In this document: piece by piece, positions 23,836-31,717 of the stretch
Layout of the letters: each line of letters starts with the position of its first letter
Numbering within the stretch: position 1 is the stretch's first letter
Origin: Amycolatopsis sp. FBCC-B4732
Lineage (GTDB): Bacteria; Actinomycetota; Actinomycetes; Mycobacteriales; Pseudonocardiaceae
Assembly (NCBI RefSeq): GCF_023008405.1
Contig: NZ_CP095376.1
Coordinates: forward strand, 1,078,001-1,142,000
DNA: 64,000 nt
Direction of reading: 5' to 3'
Made by a program: the position numbers and the translations under genes
Notes under the pieces: model-generated
Told to the model about the DNA's origin: nothing
Databases searched by the model: none
The model's input: only the letters and a program-made list of their open reading frames with translations

Positions 23836-24236
23836 TTCGCCGGCTTGCAGTGCGCGGACGCGAACGCGTCGAGCTTCTGCTTGGCCGCGTCCAGCTCGCC
23901 GACGCGGCCCTGGCGCTTGGTGGCGCGCTGGTCGAGCTGGTCGGCGCGCTGCGTGTGGCCCTTGGCGCGCTGGTCGGCGGCCCGCGCCTTGAGGTTGGCG
24001 ACCGAGCCGCTGATCTCGGCGCCGCCGTTGATCCGCTTCTTCAGGTTGTCGGCCTTCTTCTGCAGCTTCGGCACCCAGTCCGAGCAGACCTGCTGGGACT
24101 CCTCGGGGCTGAGCGTGATCGGTGCGACCGGCGCCGGCGACGTCGTCTGGGCCGAGGCCAGCGGCGCCGCCACCAGCAGGCAGGCCGCGCTCCCGGCGCC
24201 CGCCAGCGCCAGCCGCGTCCAAGTGGTTCCTCGCAT
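23832..24236 (-). CDS. Secreted coiled-coil protein
   Basis: 134 aa. A signal peptide (LALAGAGSAACLLVAAPLAS, cleaved near AQ) precedes a mature region that is almost entirely charged helix with repeated Ala/Lys/Gln/Arg heptads (residues ~58-120). One Cys lies near the start of the mature part and one near the end (SAHCKPAK), so a disulfide-closed helical hairpin is possible. First gene of the minus-strand run leading to the two-component system. A ribosome site (AGGAGA) lies in the 3' arm of an inverted repeat. Confidence 0.8.
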   Translation of the reverse strand: MRGTTWTRLALAGAGSAACLLVAAPLASAQTTSPAPVAPITLSPEESQQVCSDWVPKLQKKADNLKKRINGGAEISGSVANLKARAADQRAKGHTQRADQLDQRATKRQGRVGELDAAKQKLDAFASAHCKPAK

Positions 24237-24240
24237 CGTG

Positions 24241-24265
24241 TCTCCTCGTGTCGGGTACGAGGAGA
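24241..24265 (-). promoter_or_regulatory. Inverted repeat containing the ribosome site of the secreted-protein gene
   Basis: In the minus-strand RNA, TCTCCTCG pairs with CGAGGAGA across 9 nt. The 3' arm contains the Shine-Dalgarno sequence, 4 nt before the ATG region. The hairpin could hide the ribosome site, or the repeat may be a binding site for the response regulator. Confidence 0.5.
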
Positions 24266-24298
24266 ACTCTGGCCGGGCGGTGTTCGGAGGGCGTCCGC

Positions 24299-26020
24299 CT
24301 AGTGTTCGGGCTTTGTAAGGCCGGCGGTGACCGACGTCCGCGCGAGGTCGAACGTCAGCGTGTCGTCCAGCACCGGCAGCGCCGGGTCGAACAGCTGCCC
24401 GTCGGTGCCGCCGAGGAGCAGGCCGAGCCGGTGCCCGGCCGGGACGACGTGGTCGAGGGCGCTGAGGGTGAACGTCATGGTGTACGCCCGGCCCGGGACG
24501 AGCGGCTCATCGTGGCGCAGCGACGCGTGGTGCCCGAGGTCCGCCCAGCCCGCAGCGACGATCCGGTGGTCCACGTGCACGAGGTCGGTGGCCGTGTCGA
24601 GGAAGCACGCGGAGTCCCCGGGCCGGCTCTCGCCCCAGCACGACTTCGTCGTCAGGTTCTTGATCCCGCTCCCGTAGTTCGCGGTGGCGCGGACGTCGGC
24701 CGGCCCGTAGTCGACGAGCGCGACGCCGACCCGCGCGGCGGTCTTGTCCGACGACGCCGTGATCGTCACCGAAGGCGATCCGGCGATCCGCACCGCTGCG
24801 GGCAGCGCCGGACCGGTGAACTTCGCCGCCGAGACGCCGGCCGCCCAGTCCTCGCGGCCCACGGCGGGGTCGTCGACGACGGTGGCCGTGCCCGAGCCGC
24901 GGAGCCCGAGCGTGCCGCCGGTCGACGGGTACACGGTCACCGGCAGGGCCGCGGGCGGCCAGCTCCGGACGTCGGTCCAGTGATCCGGCGTCGTCTCGAG
25001 GTGGACGGCGGGCTCGTGCTCGACGCCGTTGCGGACGCCCTTCAGCCAGCGGTCGAACCAGCGGCCCAGCGTCTCGACCCACTGCGCGCGCTGCAGGTCG
25101 AACGGGTCGACGTGCCCGGCCTGGCTCAGCCACGCCTTGCGCGGGACCCCGGCGCGGCCGAGCGCGTCCCAGTAGGTGGCGAACTGGTTCGGCGCCACGA
25201 CGCTGTCCCCGAACCCCTGCGCGATGAGTACGCTCGCGCGGCCGGGGTCCGGTACGTAGTTCACGCTTCGCCAGTAGGCGTTGTAGTCGCCGTTCGTGCC
25301 CATCCGCGCCTTGAGGTCCGCTTCGAACGGCTTGCACAGCTCGGCCGCGTGCTCGTTGTAGGTGAACGACGACCCGGTGTTCTCGGGCGTGGCCAGCGGC
25401 GCGCCGTTCGCGACGAGCTGGGCGTAGTTGTCGGCGACCCCTTCGATCGGCACGATCGTCTTCAGCCCGTGGACCCCGGACGCGGCCATGCCGATCGCGG
25501 TGGCGCCGTCCTGGGACTTGCCGATGGCGCCGACGTCCCCGGTGGCCCAGTCCGCTTTCACCGGGCGGCCGCCTTCGGGGGCGTCGAAGGCCTTCGCGCG
25601 GCCGTTGAGCCAGTTCACGACGGCGTTGCCGTTCGCCACGTCGTCGAAGCACCCCGACGAGCGGTTCGTCCCGCCGACGTCGGCGAGCACCACGGCGTAC
25701 CCGCGCGGCACGAAGTAGTTGTCGTAGAAGAGCGGCAACTGCTCCGGGGTGCCGTCCGGCGCGTACGTCTTCTTCTGCGACTCGTTGCCCCGGCCGCAGC
25801 AGGCGTAGTACGGGCTCACGTCGAGGATCACCGGGACGCGTCCGCCGGTCGCCGGCCGGGCGATGTCGGCGGCGACGCGGTCGATCTTCCCGTCGTGGTC
25901 GTGGTCGGTGCCGGTTTCGACCCACGCCGTTTCGCGGACGGGCGGGCTCGCGGCCGCCGCCACGGGCGTCAGCACGGTCGTCGTGAGCACTGCGGCGGAA
26001 ATCCCCAGGAGCAAGCGCAT
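24299..26020 (-). CDS. Secreted Xaa-Pro dipeptidyl-peptidase-like S15 hydrolase
   Basis: 573 aa. A signal peptide begins at the ATG at 26020 (MRLLLGISAAVLTTTVLTPV, then AAAA). The alpha/beta-hydrolase part has the nucleophile Ser169 in GDVGAIGKSQDGAT. The residue after Ser is Gln where S15/CocE enzymes usually have Tyr (GKSY). Asp and His are expected near LIAQGFGDSVVAPN and SQAGHVDPFD. The C-terminal ~200 residues are the jelly-roll domain typical of PepX/CocE. It lies 10 nt after the tetR stop; GATACT sits 6 nt before the ATG, so a second, leaderless promoter is possible. Confidence 0.88.
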   Translation of the reverse strand: MRLLLGISAAVLTTTVLTPVAAAASPPVRETAWVETGTDHDHDGKIDRVAADIARPATGGRVPVILDVSPYYACCGRGNESQKKTYAPDGTPEQLPLFYDNYFVPRGYAVVLADVGGTNRSSGCFDDVANGNAVVNWLNGRAKAFDAPEGGRPVKADWATGDVGAIGKSQDGATAIGMAASGVHGLKTIVPIEGVADNYAQLVANGAPLATPENTGSSFTYNEHAAELCKPFEADLKARMGTNGDYNAYWRSVNYVPDPGRASVLIAQGFGDSVVAPNQFATYWDALGRAGVPRKAWLSQAGHVDPFDLQRAQWVETLGRWFDRWLKGVRNGVEHEPAVHLETTPDHWTDVRSWPPAALPVTVYPSTGGTLGLRGSGTATVVDDPAVGREDWAAGVSAAKFTGPALPAAVRIAGSPSVTITASSDKTAARVGVALVDYGPADVRATANYGSGIKNLTTKSCWGESRPGDSACFLDTATDLVHVDHRIVAAGWADLGHHASLRHDEPLVPGRAYTMTFTLSALDHVVPAGHRLGLLLGGTDGQLFDPALPVLDDTLTFDLARTSVTAGLTKPEH

Positions 26021-26030
26021 CGCGCCAGTA

Positions 26031-26564
26031 TCACGCGGGTTGTTCGTACCTGGCCAGGAACTGCGCCATCGCGGCGTCGACGGCTTCGCGGTCACCGGTC
26101 GTGACGAGGTCGAGCAGCAGCCCGCGGGTGACGGCGAGGCCGAGCCGGGCGTGGGCTGGGCGGTCGGCTTCGGGGACGCCGTACTTCCCGAGCAGCGCTT
26201 CGATCGGGGTCAGCCAGTCGTCGACGACGCCGTCGAGGAGCCCGGTCGTGCCCGGAGTGCCGCCGAGGGCCTGGCCGTAGAGCTGGAAGAACAGCCTCTC
26301 GTTGGCGCGCAGGTCGTCGTCGGTGAGCCGCCGCCAGAACTCCGCCGGATCGAGACCGGCGAACGCCGCGCGCTGCCGGGCTTCGACTTCGCGCGCCACC
26401 GCCGTGAGCAGGCCTTCCTTCGAACTGAAGTGGTAGATCAGCATGCGGTGGCTGGTGCCGAGGTCGGCGGCGAGGGCCCGCAGGCTCTTGCCCGCGCCGC
26501 CGTGGTGGGCGATGTGGTCGATCGCGGCGGCGAGCAGCCGGTCTCGCGGGCTTGTCTCGATCAT
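26031..26564 (-). CDS. TetR-family regulator
   Basis: 177 aa. HTH at ~25-50 (GKSLRALAADLGTSHRMLIY, HFSSKEGLLTAVA); the C-terminal ligand domain is helical. Its start codon directly adjoins the first of two palindromic boxes at 26565-26594, so autoregulation is likely. The S15 hydrolase gene follows on the same strand; a divergent SRPBCC gene shares the operator region. Confidence 0.92.
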   Translation of the reverse strand: MIETSPRDRLLAAAIDHIAHHGGAGKSLRALAADLGTSHRMLIYHFSSKEGLLTAVAREVEARQRAAFAGLDPAEFWRRLTDDDLRANERLFFQLYGQALGGTPGTTGLLDGVVDDWLTPIEALLGKYGVPEADRPAHARLGLAVTRGLLLDLVTTGDREAVDAAMAQFLARYEQPA

Positions 26565-26594
26565 GTACCAGATGGTACACGTACCAAATGGTAC
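26565..26594. promoter_or_regulatory. Tandem 14-bp palindromic operators between tetR and SRPBCC gene
   Basis: GTACCAGATGGTAC (26565-26578) and GTACCAAATGGTAC (26581-26594) are near-identical palindromes with centres 16 bp apart. The first touches the tetR start codon; the second contains the ATG (26588) of the divergent gene. Neither gene has room for a ribosome site, so both are probably leaderless and repressed by TetR bound at both boxes. Confidence 0.8.
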
Positions 26595-27022
26595 AAAGCA
26601 TTTCCGTGCGCGGCCGGACGTCCGCGCCGCCCGACGCCGTGTACGCGCTCCTCCGCGACGGCGCGACCTGGCCGGAGTGGTCGCCGCTGGGCTCGTTCGA
26701 GCTGGTCCGCGAGGGGGCGGGGGAGCCGGAAGGGCTGGACGCGGTCCGGCTGTTCCGGACCGGCGGCGTCAAGTCGTACGAGAAGGTCGTCGCGCTGGAG
26801 CCGGGCCGCCGCTTCGGCTACGCGCTCGAGCACGGCCTGCCGTTGCGGGACTACGTCGCCTACGTCGACCTTTCCCCGCGCGACGGCGGCACCGAGATCC
26901 ACTGGCACTCGACGTTCACGGCGAAGATCCCCGGCACCGGCTGGTTCTACCGGCGGTTCCTGGGGCGCTTCATCGGGCGGGTCGTGGCGGGGCTGGTCGA
27001 GGCGGCGCCGGTGGCCCCATAA
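26588..27022 (+). CDS. SRPBCC-family protein
   Basis: 144 aa. The START/Bet v1-like fold is suggested by the N-terminal strand and helix (RTSAPPDAVYALLRDGATWP, EWSPLG), central strands and a long C-terminal amphipathic helix (FLGRFIGRVVAGLVEAAP). It is a likely binder of a hydrophobic small molecule. The ATG lies inside a TetR operator and has no ribosome site, implying a leaderless message. A second TetR-family gene follows 9 nt downstream. Confidence 0.85.
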   Translation: MVQSISVRGRTSAPPDAVYALLRDGATWPEWSPLGSFELVREGAGEPEGLDAVRLFRTGGVKSYEKVVALEPGRRFGYALEHGLPLRDYVAYVDLSPRDGGTEIHWHSTFTAKIPGTGWFYRRFLGRFIGRVVAGLVEAAPVAP

Positions 27023-27031
27023 GGTGGGCGC

Positions 27032-27664
27032 ATGTCAGCGCCACGACGGGGATCGACCGGCCGCACGCAGGAGGAGCGCAGCGCGGCGATGCGCGTCCGG
27101 CTGCTCGACGCGACGATCGACTGTCTCGTCGAGTACGGCTACGCGGGCACGACGACCACCCGCGTCGCCGACCGCGCCGGCGTCACGCGCGGCGCGCAGG
27201 TGCACCACTTCCCGACGAAGGCCGACCTGGTGACGTCGGCGATCCGGCACCTGGCGGCCAAGCGCACCGAGGTCGCGATGGCCGAGCTCGACCGGCTCCG
27301 CGCGTCCACCGACCCGGTCGGCGACGCGCTGCAGCTGATGTGGGAGATGCACCAGGGCCCGGTGTTTTCCGCGACGGTGGAGCTGTGGGTGGCCTCGCGC
27401 ACGGACCCCGAACTGCGCCGCCAGATGGCCGCGGTCGAGCCGATCGCGACGTCCAGCCTGGTCGAATTCGGCAAGGCACTCCTGCCGGAGCATGCCGAGC
27501 ACCACGAGTTCCTGCACGCGGTGTACACGGCGATGGACGTCGTGCGCGGCATCCTCATCGCCAGCTGGGCCACCCGTGACCAGTCGGAGCTGGAGGCCCG
27601 CTGGGAGCGCGGACGCCGTCACCTGCGGGTCCTGTTCGAAGCGCTGCTGGCTCCCACTGGCTGA
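27032..27664 (+). CDS. TetR-family regulator
   Basis: 210 aa. HTH at ~40-65 (AGTTTTRVADRAGVTRGAQV, HHFPTKADLVTSA). The C-terminal domain contains the SxTVELWVASRTDPEL region common in one actinobacterial TetR subfamily. AAGGTGGG precedes the ATG. Probably co-transcribed with the SRPBCC gene, which gives this locus two different TetR proteins within 1.1 kb. Confidence 0.92.
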   Translation: MSAPRRGSTGRTQEERSAAMRVRLLDATIDCLVEYGYAGTTTTRVADRAGVTRGAQVHHFPTKADLVTSAIRHLAAKRTEVAMAELDRLRASTDPVGDALQLMWEMHQGPVFSATVELWVASRTDPELRRQMAAVEPIATSSLVEFGKALLPEHAEHHEFLHAVYTAMDVVRGILIASWATRDQSELEARWERGRRHLRVLFEALLAPTG

Positions 27665-27674
27665 AACGCGTGTT

Positions 27675-27691
27675 ACTCTCTCCGAGAGAGT
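27675..27691 (+). promoter_or_regulatory. Palindrome upstream of hxlR
   Basis: ACTCTCT-CCG-AGAGAGT forms a perfect 7-bp inverted repeat immediately before the ribosome site (GAGGAG) of the HxlR gene. It overlaps a TACTCT (-10-like) element, which suggests an autoregulatory operator. Confidence 0.6.
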
Positions 27692-27704
27692 GAGGAGACA
27701 CGCC

Positions 27705-28079
27705 GTGTGGCAGCCCGACCCGTACGACCGCAACTGCCCGACCCGCCAGCTGCTCGACCGCATCGGCGACCAGTGGACGGTGCTGATCGTGGGCGCGTTG
27801 AAGGACGGCCCCCTCCGCTTCACGGAGATCGGCCGCCGCGTGGACGGCATCTCGCAGAAGGTCCTGACGCAGACGCTGCGCAGCCTGGTCCGCGACGGCA
27901 TCCTCACCCGCACGGCGTACGCGACGATCCCGCCGAAGGTGGAGTACGAGCTGACTTCGCTGGGCCGGAACCTGTCTGAGCCGCTGGAGATGCTCGATCG
28001 GTGGGCCCGGGAGCACATGTCTTCGGTGCAGGACGCGCGTGAGGCGTACGACGCGGAGCACACGCCGGCGTCGGCGTAG
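27705..28079 (+). CDS. HxlR-family winged-helix regulator
   Basis: 124 aa. It has the family Cys near the N-terminus (DRNCPTRQLLDRIGDQWTVL), then the winged helix (LRFTEIGRRVDGISQKVLTQ, TLRSLVRDGILTR). Regulators of this family commonly sense electrophiles or oxidants through that Cys. GTG start with GAGGAG 8 nt upstream. No divergent target gene is present; the candidate operator upstream suggests autoregulation. Confidence 0.92.
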   Translation: MWQPDPYDRNCPTRQLLDRIGDQWTVLIVGALKDGPLRFTEIGRRVDGISQKVLTQTLRSLVRDGILTRTAYATIPPKVEYELTSLGRNLSEPLEMLDRWAREHMSSVQDAREAYDAEHTPASA

Positions 28080-28096
28080 TCCGGGACGGTTCCCCG

Positions 28097-28813
28097 ATGG
28101 CGTCCGCGTTCGCCGTGCTCAACGAGACTGTGCCCGCGCCGGGCTGGACGCTGGTCGCCACGACCGCGCTGTTCGCTGCTGCCGTGTCGGCGACGTCGTT
28201 CGCGCTCATGACGACCGGGAGACGGTTGCTGCTGAACCGGGTGAACGTTCTCGGGACGCTTTTCCACGAGGGTGGCCACGCACTCGTGAGCATCTTGACC
28301 GGGGGCGGGGTGTTCCGGATCGAGATCACCGGTGCCGAGTCCGGTTCCACGCGGCATTGGAACCCGTCGCCGTTCGCGGGTGTTCTCGCCACTGCCGCCG
28401 GGTACGCGATGCCTCCGCTGGCCGGTCTCGGTGCGGCTGCGTTGCTGCATCGGGGTTTGGTGCCTGCGGTGCTTGCTCTTACCGCTGTTGCCATGTTGTT
28501 CATCCTGCTGTTCACGCGGGACGTCATCACCGGTCTCGTGGTCGTCACGGTTGGTGCGGTGGTGTTTTTTGCGTTGCGGTGGGCTCCGGATTGGGTGAAG
28601 AACGGGGTTGCGTATGCGGAGGCTTGGTTGTTGCTGACCAGTGAGGTCGGTGGGCTGGGGGCGTTGGTCGCGAACCGGGTGCGTGGGGTTCGGGGGGATG
28701 ATGCTTCTTCGCTGGCTGAACGGACTGGGGTTCCTGGGGGTGTTTGGATCGTCGCTTGGTTCGTGCTGATCGGGTGGGCTGTTTGGTGTGCCTTCCCGAT
28801 GTTGTGGCCGTAG
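28097..28813 (+). CDS. M50-like membrane metalloprotease
   Basis: 238 aa with about five to six hydrophobic segments. LFHEGGHALVSIL supplies the HExxH zinc motif within a membrane helix, as in M50B-type proteins found widely in actinobacteria. A second ligand (D-x-x-x-N/P type) is not certain. The 3' two thirds use T-rich codons (GTT, GGT, TTG) unlike neighbouring genes, which suggests a different origin or relaxed selection. It lies 17 nt after hxlR with a weak ribosome site. The substrate is unknown. Confidence 0.75.
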   Translation: MASAFAVLNETVPAPGWTLVATTALFAAAVSATSFALMTTGRRLLLNRVNVLGTLFHEGGHALVSILTGGGVFRIEITGAESGSTRHWNPSPFAGVLATAAGYAMPPLAGLGAAALLHRGLVPAVLALTAVAMLFILLFTRDVITGLVVVTVGAVVFFALRWAPDWVKNGVAYAEAWLLLTSEVGGLGALVANRVRGVRGDDASSLAERTGVPGGVWIVAWFVLIGWAVWCAFPMLWP

Positions 28814-28937
28814 TTTTCGGCTTTACTGATACGGCTTCGCCGGGGCGTGGGAAATCGGCGCTCGTGGTGGTTGCCTTAGGGTGGTGGTCGGCAGCGCCGA
28901 TTCCCCACGCAACGATCATCGCCACCTGATCGAGTGA

Positions 28938-28966
28938 TGAACATACGGTCGATGGTCGGGTAATCT
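28938..28966 (+). promoter_or_regulatory. Leaderless promoter of the HNH gene
   Basis: -35 TGAACA (28938-28943), a 17-nt spacer and -10 TAATCT (28961-28966). Six nt later comes the GTG at 28973, exactly where transcription would begin. Confidence 0.6.
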
Positions 28967-28972
28967 TGTTGT

Positions 28973-30196
28973 GTGGACAGAGAAGCGGTGTGGCAGACAG
29001 ACGCGGAGGCCTTGGCCGACCGTCTCCGTGGGCTGCTCACCGTCGTGCGGTCTGCCGAGGCGGAAATCGGGACTCTGCTGGTGGAAATCGAATCCCGCGG
29101 CGTCATGGAACTGTTCGGGTACCGCTCGGTTGCCCGGTTGCTGGAACACCTCGCGGACATTCCCCATACGGCTGCCCAGCGCACGGTCACCCGAGCCCTC
29201 GCTCTCACCTCTGCGCACACCCTCGATGCCACGCCCGCTGTTGCCCCCGCCACCGGCGCTGCCGCCCTGACGGGCGCCCTGAGCACCCCGATGATCGACA
29301 CCATCATCACCGCCCTGACTCCCATCCCGCTCGAACACCGCGACTCCGTCGAAGAGGACCTGCTCGCCTTCGCCGCCGACGCAGGCCACAAGCAAGTCGC
29401 GGCCCTGGGCACCCGGATCCTGGCCCACCTCGACCCCGACGGCGCCGAGCCGGTCGATGTCGAGCCCGCCACCCCGACCCGCGAACTCTCATTACGCCGC
29501 AGGCGCACCGGAACCTGGGAACTCACAGGCCGGTTCGACGACGAGACCGGCACCCGAGCCAGCGCCCTACTCGACGCCCTGGCCGAACGCCGCAGCGCCG
29601 ACGATGGCGGAGACTTCCGTTCCCTACAGGAACGCTACGGCGACGCCTTCTCCGACGCCATCGACCTCGCCCTCAACTCCCCAGAGCTCCCGACGCAGGC
29701 CGGTGAACGCGCCCACGTCCTAGTCGCCGTCTCCCTGTCGGACCTGCAATCCGGCCTCGGCCAGGCGACCCTGGGCGACACCGGCCGGATCTCCGCGGTC
29801 GAGGCCCGCATCCACGCCTGCGACTGCAAACTGATCCCGTCCGTTTTGGGCGCCACCAGCGAACCCCTGGACCTGGGTAGAGCCCGCCGCCTGATCTCAC
29901 CCGGCCTCCGCCGAGCCCTGTTCCTCCGCGACCGAGGCTGCGCCTTCCCGGGCTGTCACCGCCCACCGCGGCACTGTCAAGGCCACCACATCCGCCACTG
30001 GGCCGACGGCGGCCCCACCGATCTCGCGAACCTGGTCCTGCTCTGCGCGCATCACCACCGCTTGATGCACCGCTCCGGCTGGCAAGTCCGCCTCGCGGCC
30101 GACGGCCACCCCGAGTTCCTACCCCCGGTGTTCCTGGACAAGCACCGAAAACCCAGGCGCAACAACATCCACCAGCCACTCCCATTCGCAGCCTGA
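28973..30196 (+). CDS. DUF222 domain HNH endonuclease-like protein
   Basis: 407 aa. The N-terminal ~300 residues are DUF222 (LLVEIESRGVMELFGYRSVA, RTVTRALALT). The C-terminal HNH motif is FPGCHRPPRHCQGHHIRHWA, then LVLLCAHHHRLMH, with the two Cys and His pairs expected for Zn/HNH nucleases. This is the 13E12-type family that multiplies in mycobacteria and relatives; its role (selfish nuclease, repair or phage-related) is not settled. It stands alone, and no integrase or transposase is seen beside it. Confidence 0.92.
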   Translation: MDREAVWQTDAEALADRLRGLLTVVRSAEAEIGTLLVEIESRGVMELFGYRSVARLLEHLADIPHTAAQRTVTRALALTSAHTLDATPAVAPATGAAALTGALSTPMIDTIITALTPIPLEHRDSVEEDLLAFAADAGHKQVAALGTRILAHLDPDGAEPVDVEPATPTRELSLRRRRTGTWELTGRFDDETGTRASALLDALAERRSADDGGDFRSLQERYGDAFSDAIDLALNSPELPTQAGERAHVLVAVSLSDLQSGLGQATLGDTGRISAVEARIHACDCKLIPSVLGATSEPLDLGRARRLISPGLRRALFLRDRGCAFPGCHRPPRHCQGHHIRHWADGGPTDLANLVLLCAHHHRLMHRSGWQVRLAADGHPEFLPPVFLDKHRKPRRNNIHQPLPFAA

Positions 30197-30299
30197 CACA
30201 ACCACATATGGGAAAGGCCCGCAGCCACCGGCTACGGGCCTACACCCACGTCCCCACAACGTGCCTCCGCCAACACTCCCCAGCGACCACTAATCGCCC

Positions 30300-30960
30300 T
30301 CCACGCCCGGCCCCACGCCGCACTCATTCGGCATCCGACGGCAATCGCCTGCCCAGCGCCACCCGCCCGAGCACTGTCCTTAGGCGCTGCCCGCTCAGTG
30401 CTACCCGTCCGAGTGGTGTCCTCGAGCGCTGCCGTTCCAGTTCTACTGGCCGAGCCTTGTCTGCGGGTGCTGCCCGCTTGAGCATTGTCGTCGGGTGCTG
30501 CCCGCTCAGTGCTACTCGCCCGGGCGGTGTCCTCGAGCGCTGCCGTCCCAGTTTTACCGGTCGAGCTTTGTCCTCGGGTGCTGCCCCGCCCGAGCACAGT
30601 CCTTGGGCGCTGTCCGCCCCAGCGCTACCCGCCCGACCACCCGTGTTCTGCCTGGTCCAACGGCGCTCGCCCCGACTGTCGTCCGCCCGGCAGCGTCCGC
30701 TCACTGCTGCCCGCCCCAGTGCTTGCCGCCCGAGCGCTGCTGACTTCAGCGGTGCTGCTCAGTGTTGGCCGGCCCGGCGGTTCCGCACGAGCGCTGTCGG
30801 CCCCAAGCTGCCCGCCAGCATTGCCCGCCGCCGCATTCCCACCCCAGCACTGTCCGCCCGGGTGCTGCCCGCTCCCGCCTCGAGCGCTGTCCCCCCAGCA
30901 CTGTCCGCCGCTGCTACCCGCCCGCTAACCCCGCAGTCGACAGAGCACCTACCGGCCGCC
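30300..30960. repeat. Degenerate non-coding repeat patch
   Basis: The 870 bp between the HNH gene and the response regulator hold no supported gene. The sequence is built from variants of AGYGCTACCCGCCCG and GAGCGCTGCCCGC. A segment of roughly 90 bp starting at 30386 (GCTGCCCGCTCAGTGCTAC) recurs from 30497, an offset of 111 bp, with about 15 % divergence. Open frames across it are Ala/Pro/Arg/Ser low complexity in several frames on both strands and have no ribosome sites. Confidence 0.7.
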
Positions 30961-31066
30961 GTCATCGCCGAGGGTCCCGCAGCGGGTGCGCGTCAGCCGA
31001 TCCCCGCAACCGCCAGGAGCCACATCGACCAGGCCGGCTACCGCGCCCGCAACGAAGTCGACACGC

Positions 31067-31717
31067 TTACCGGACCACCAAACCAGCCTCATGGGCCAGC
31101 AACCCCGCCTGCGTCCGGTTAGCGCACTCCAGCTTCACCAGCATCCGCGACACATAACTCTTCACCGTGGCCTCGGCCAGATGCAACCGGCCCGCGATGT
31201 CCGCATTGGACAGTCCCTCACCCAGGCACGCCAGCACATCGCGCTCCCGATCGGTAAGCCCCGCAGTCCGCCGCCGAGCATCCTCGCCACGCTCACGCCC
31301 GTCCGAAGACAACGCCACCAACCGACGTGCCGCCGACGGTGACAGCACCGTATGACCGTCCGCCGCCACCCGGACCAGGCCGATCAGATCCTCCGGCGGC
31401 GTCGACTTCACCAAGAACCCCGCCGCCCCCGCGCGCAGAGCCCGGATGACGTACGTGTCCGCATCGAACGTCGTCAGCGCCACCACCGCGGGCGGGTCGG
31501 GCATGGCCGTGATCCGGGCGATCGCCGTGAGACCGTCCACTCCCGGCATGCGCAGGTCCATCAACACCACGCGCGGCCGGTGGCGGATCACGGCCTCGAC
31601 CGCTTCCGCGCCGTCGGCGGCCTGTGCCACCACCTCGATGTCGCCCGCCGAACCCAGGATCGTGCGCAGGTGAGCGCACACCATCGGCTCGTCATCGACC
31701 ACGAGCACCGGGATCAC
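31067..31717 (-). CDS. NarL/LuxR-family response regulator
   Basis: 216 aa from a GTG at 31717. Receiver domain with VVDDEP, Asp in VVLMDLRMPGVDG and Lys in FLVKSTPPEDL; C-terminal LuxR HTH (LTDRERDVLACLGEGLSNAD, LAEATVKSYVSRMLVKL). The gene starts 26 nt before the end of the kinase gene, so expression is coupled. The target is unknown. Confidence 0.95.
   Translation of the reverse strand: MIPVLVVDDEPMVCAHLRTILGSAGDIEVVAQAADGAEAVEAVIRHRPRVVLMDLRMPGVDGLTAIARITAMPDPPAVVALTTFDADTYVIRALRAGAAGFLVKSTPPEDLIGLVRVAADGHTVLSPSAARRLVALSSDGRERGEDARRRTAGLTDRERDVLACLGEGLSNADIAGRLHLAEATVKSYVSRMLVKLECANRTQAGLLAHEAGLVVR

Noticed and set aside
28973..30196. Insertion sequence or intron-type homing element
   Set aside because: DUF222/HNH protein only; no terminal inverted repeats, target duplications or transposase seen.
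30208..31157. Several Ala/Pro/Ser-rich open frames between the HNH gene and the response regulator
   Set aside because: They follow the degenerate repeats, overlap each other in several frames and lack starts with ribosome sites.
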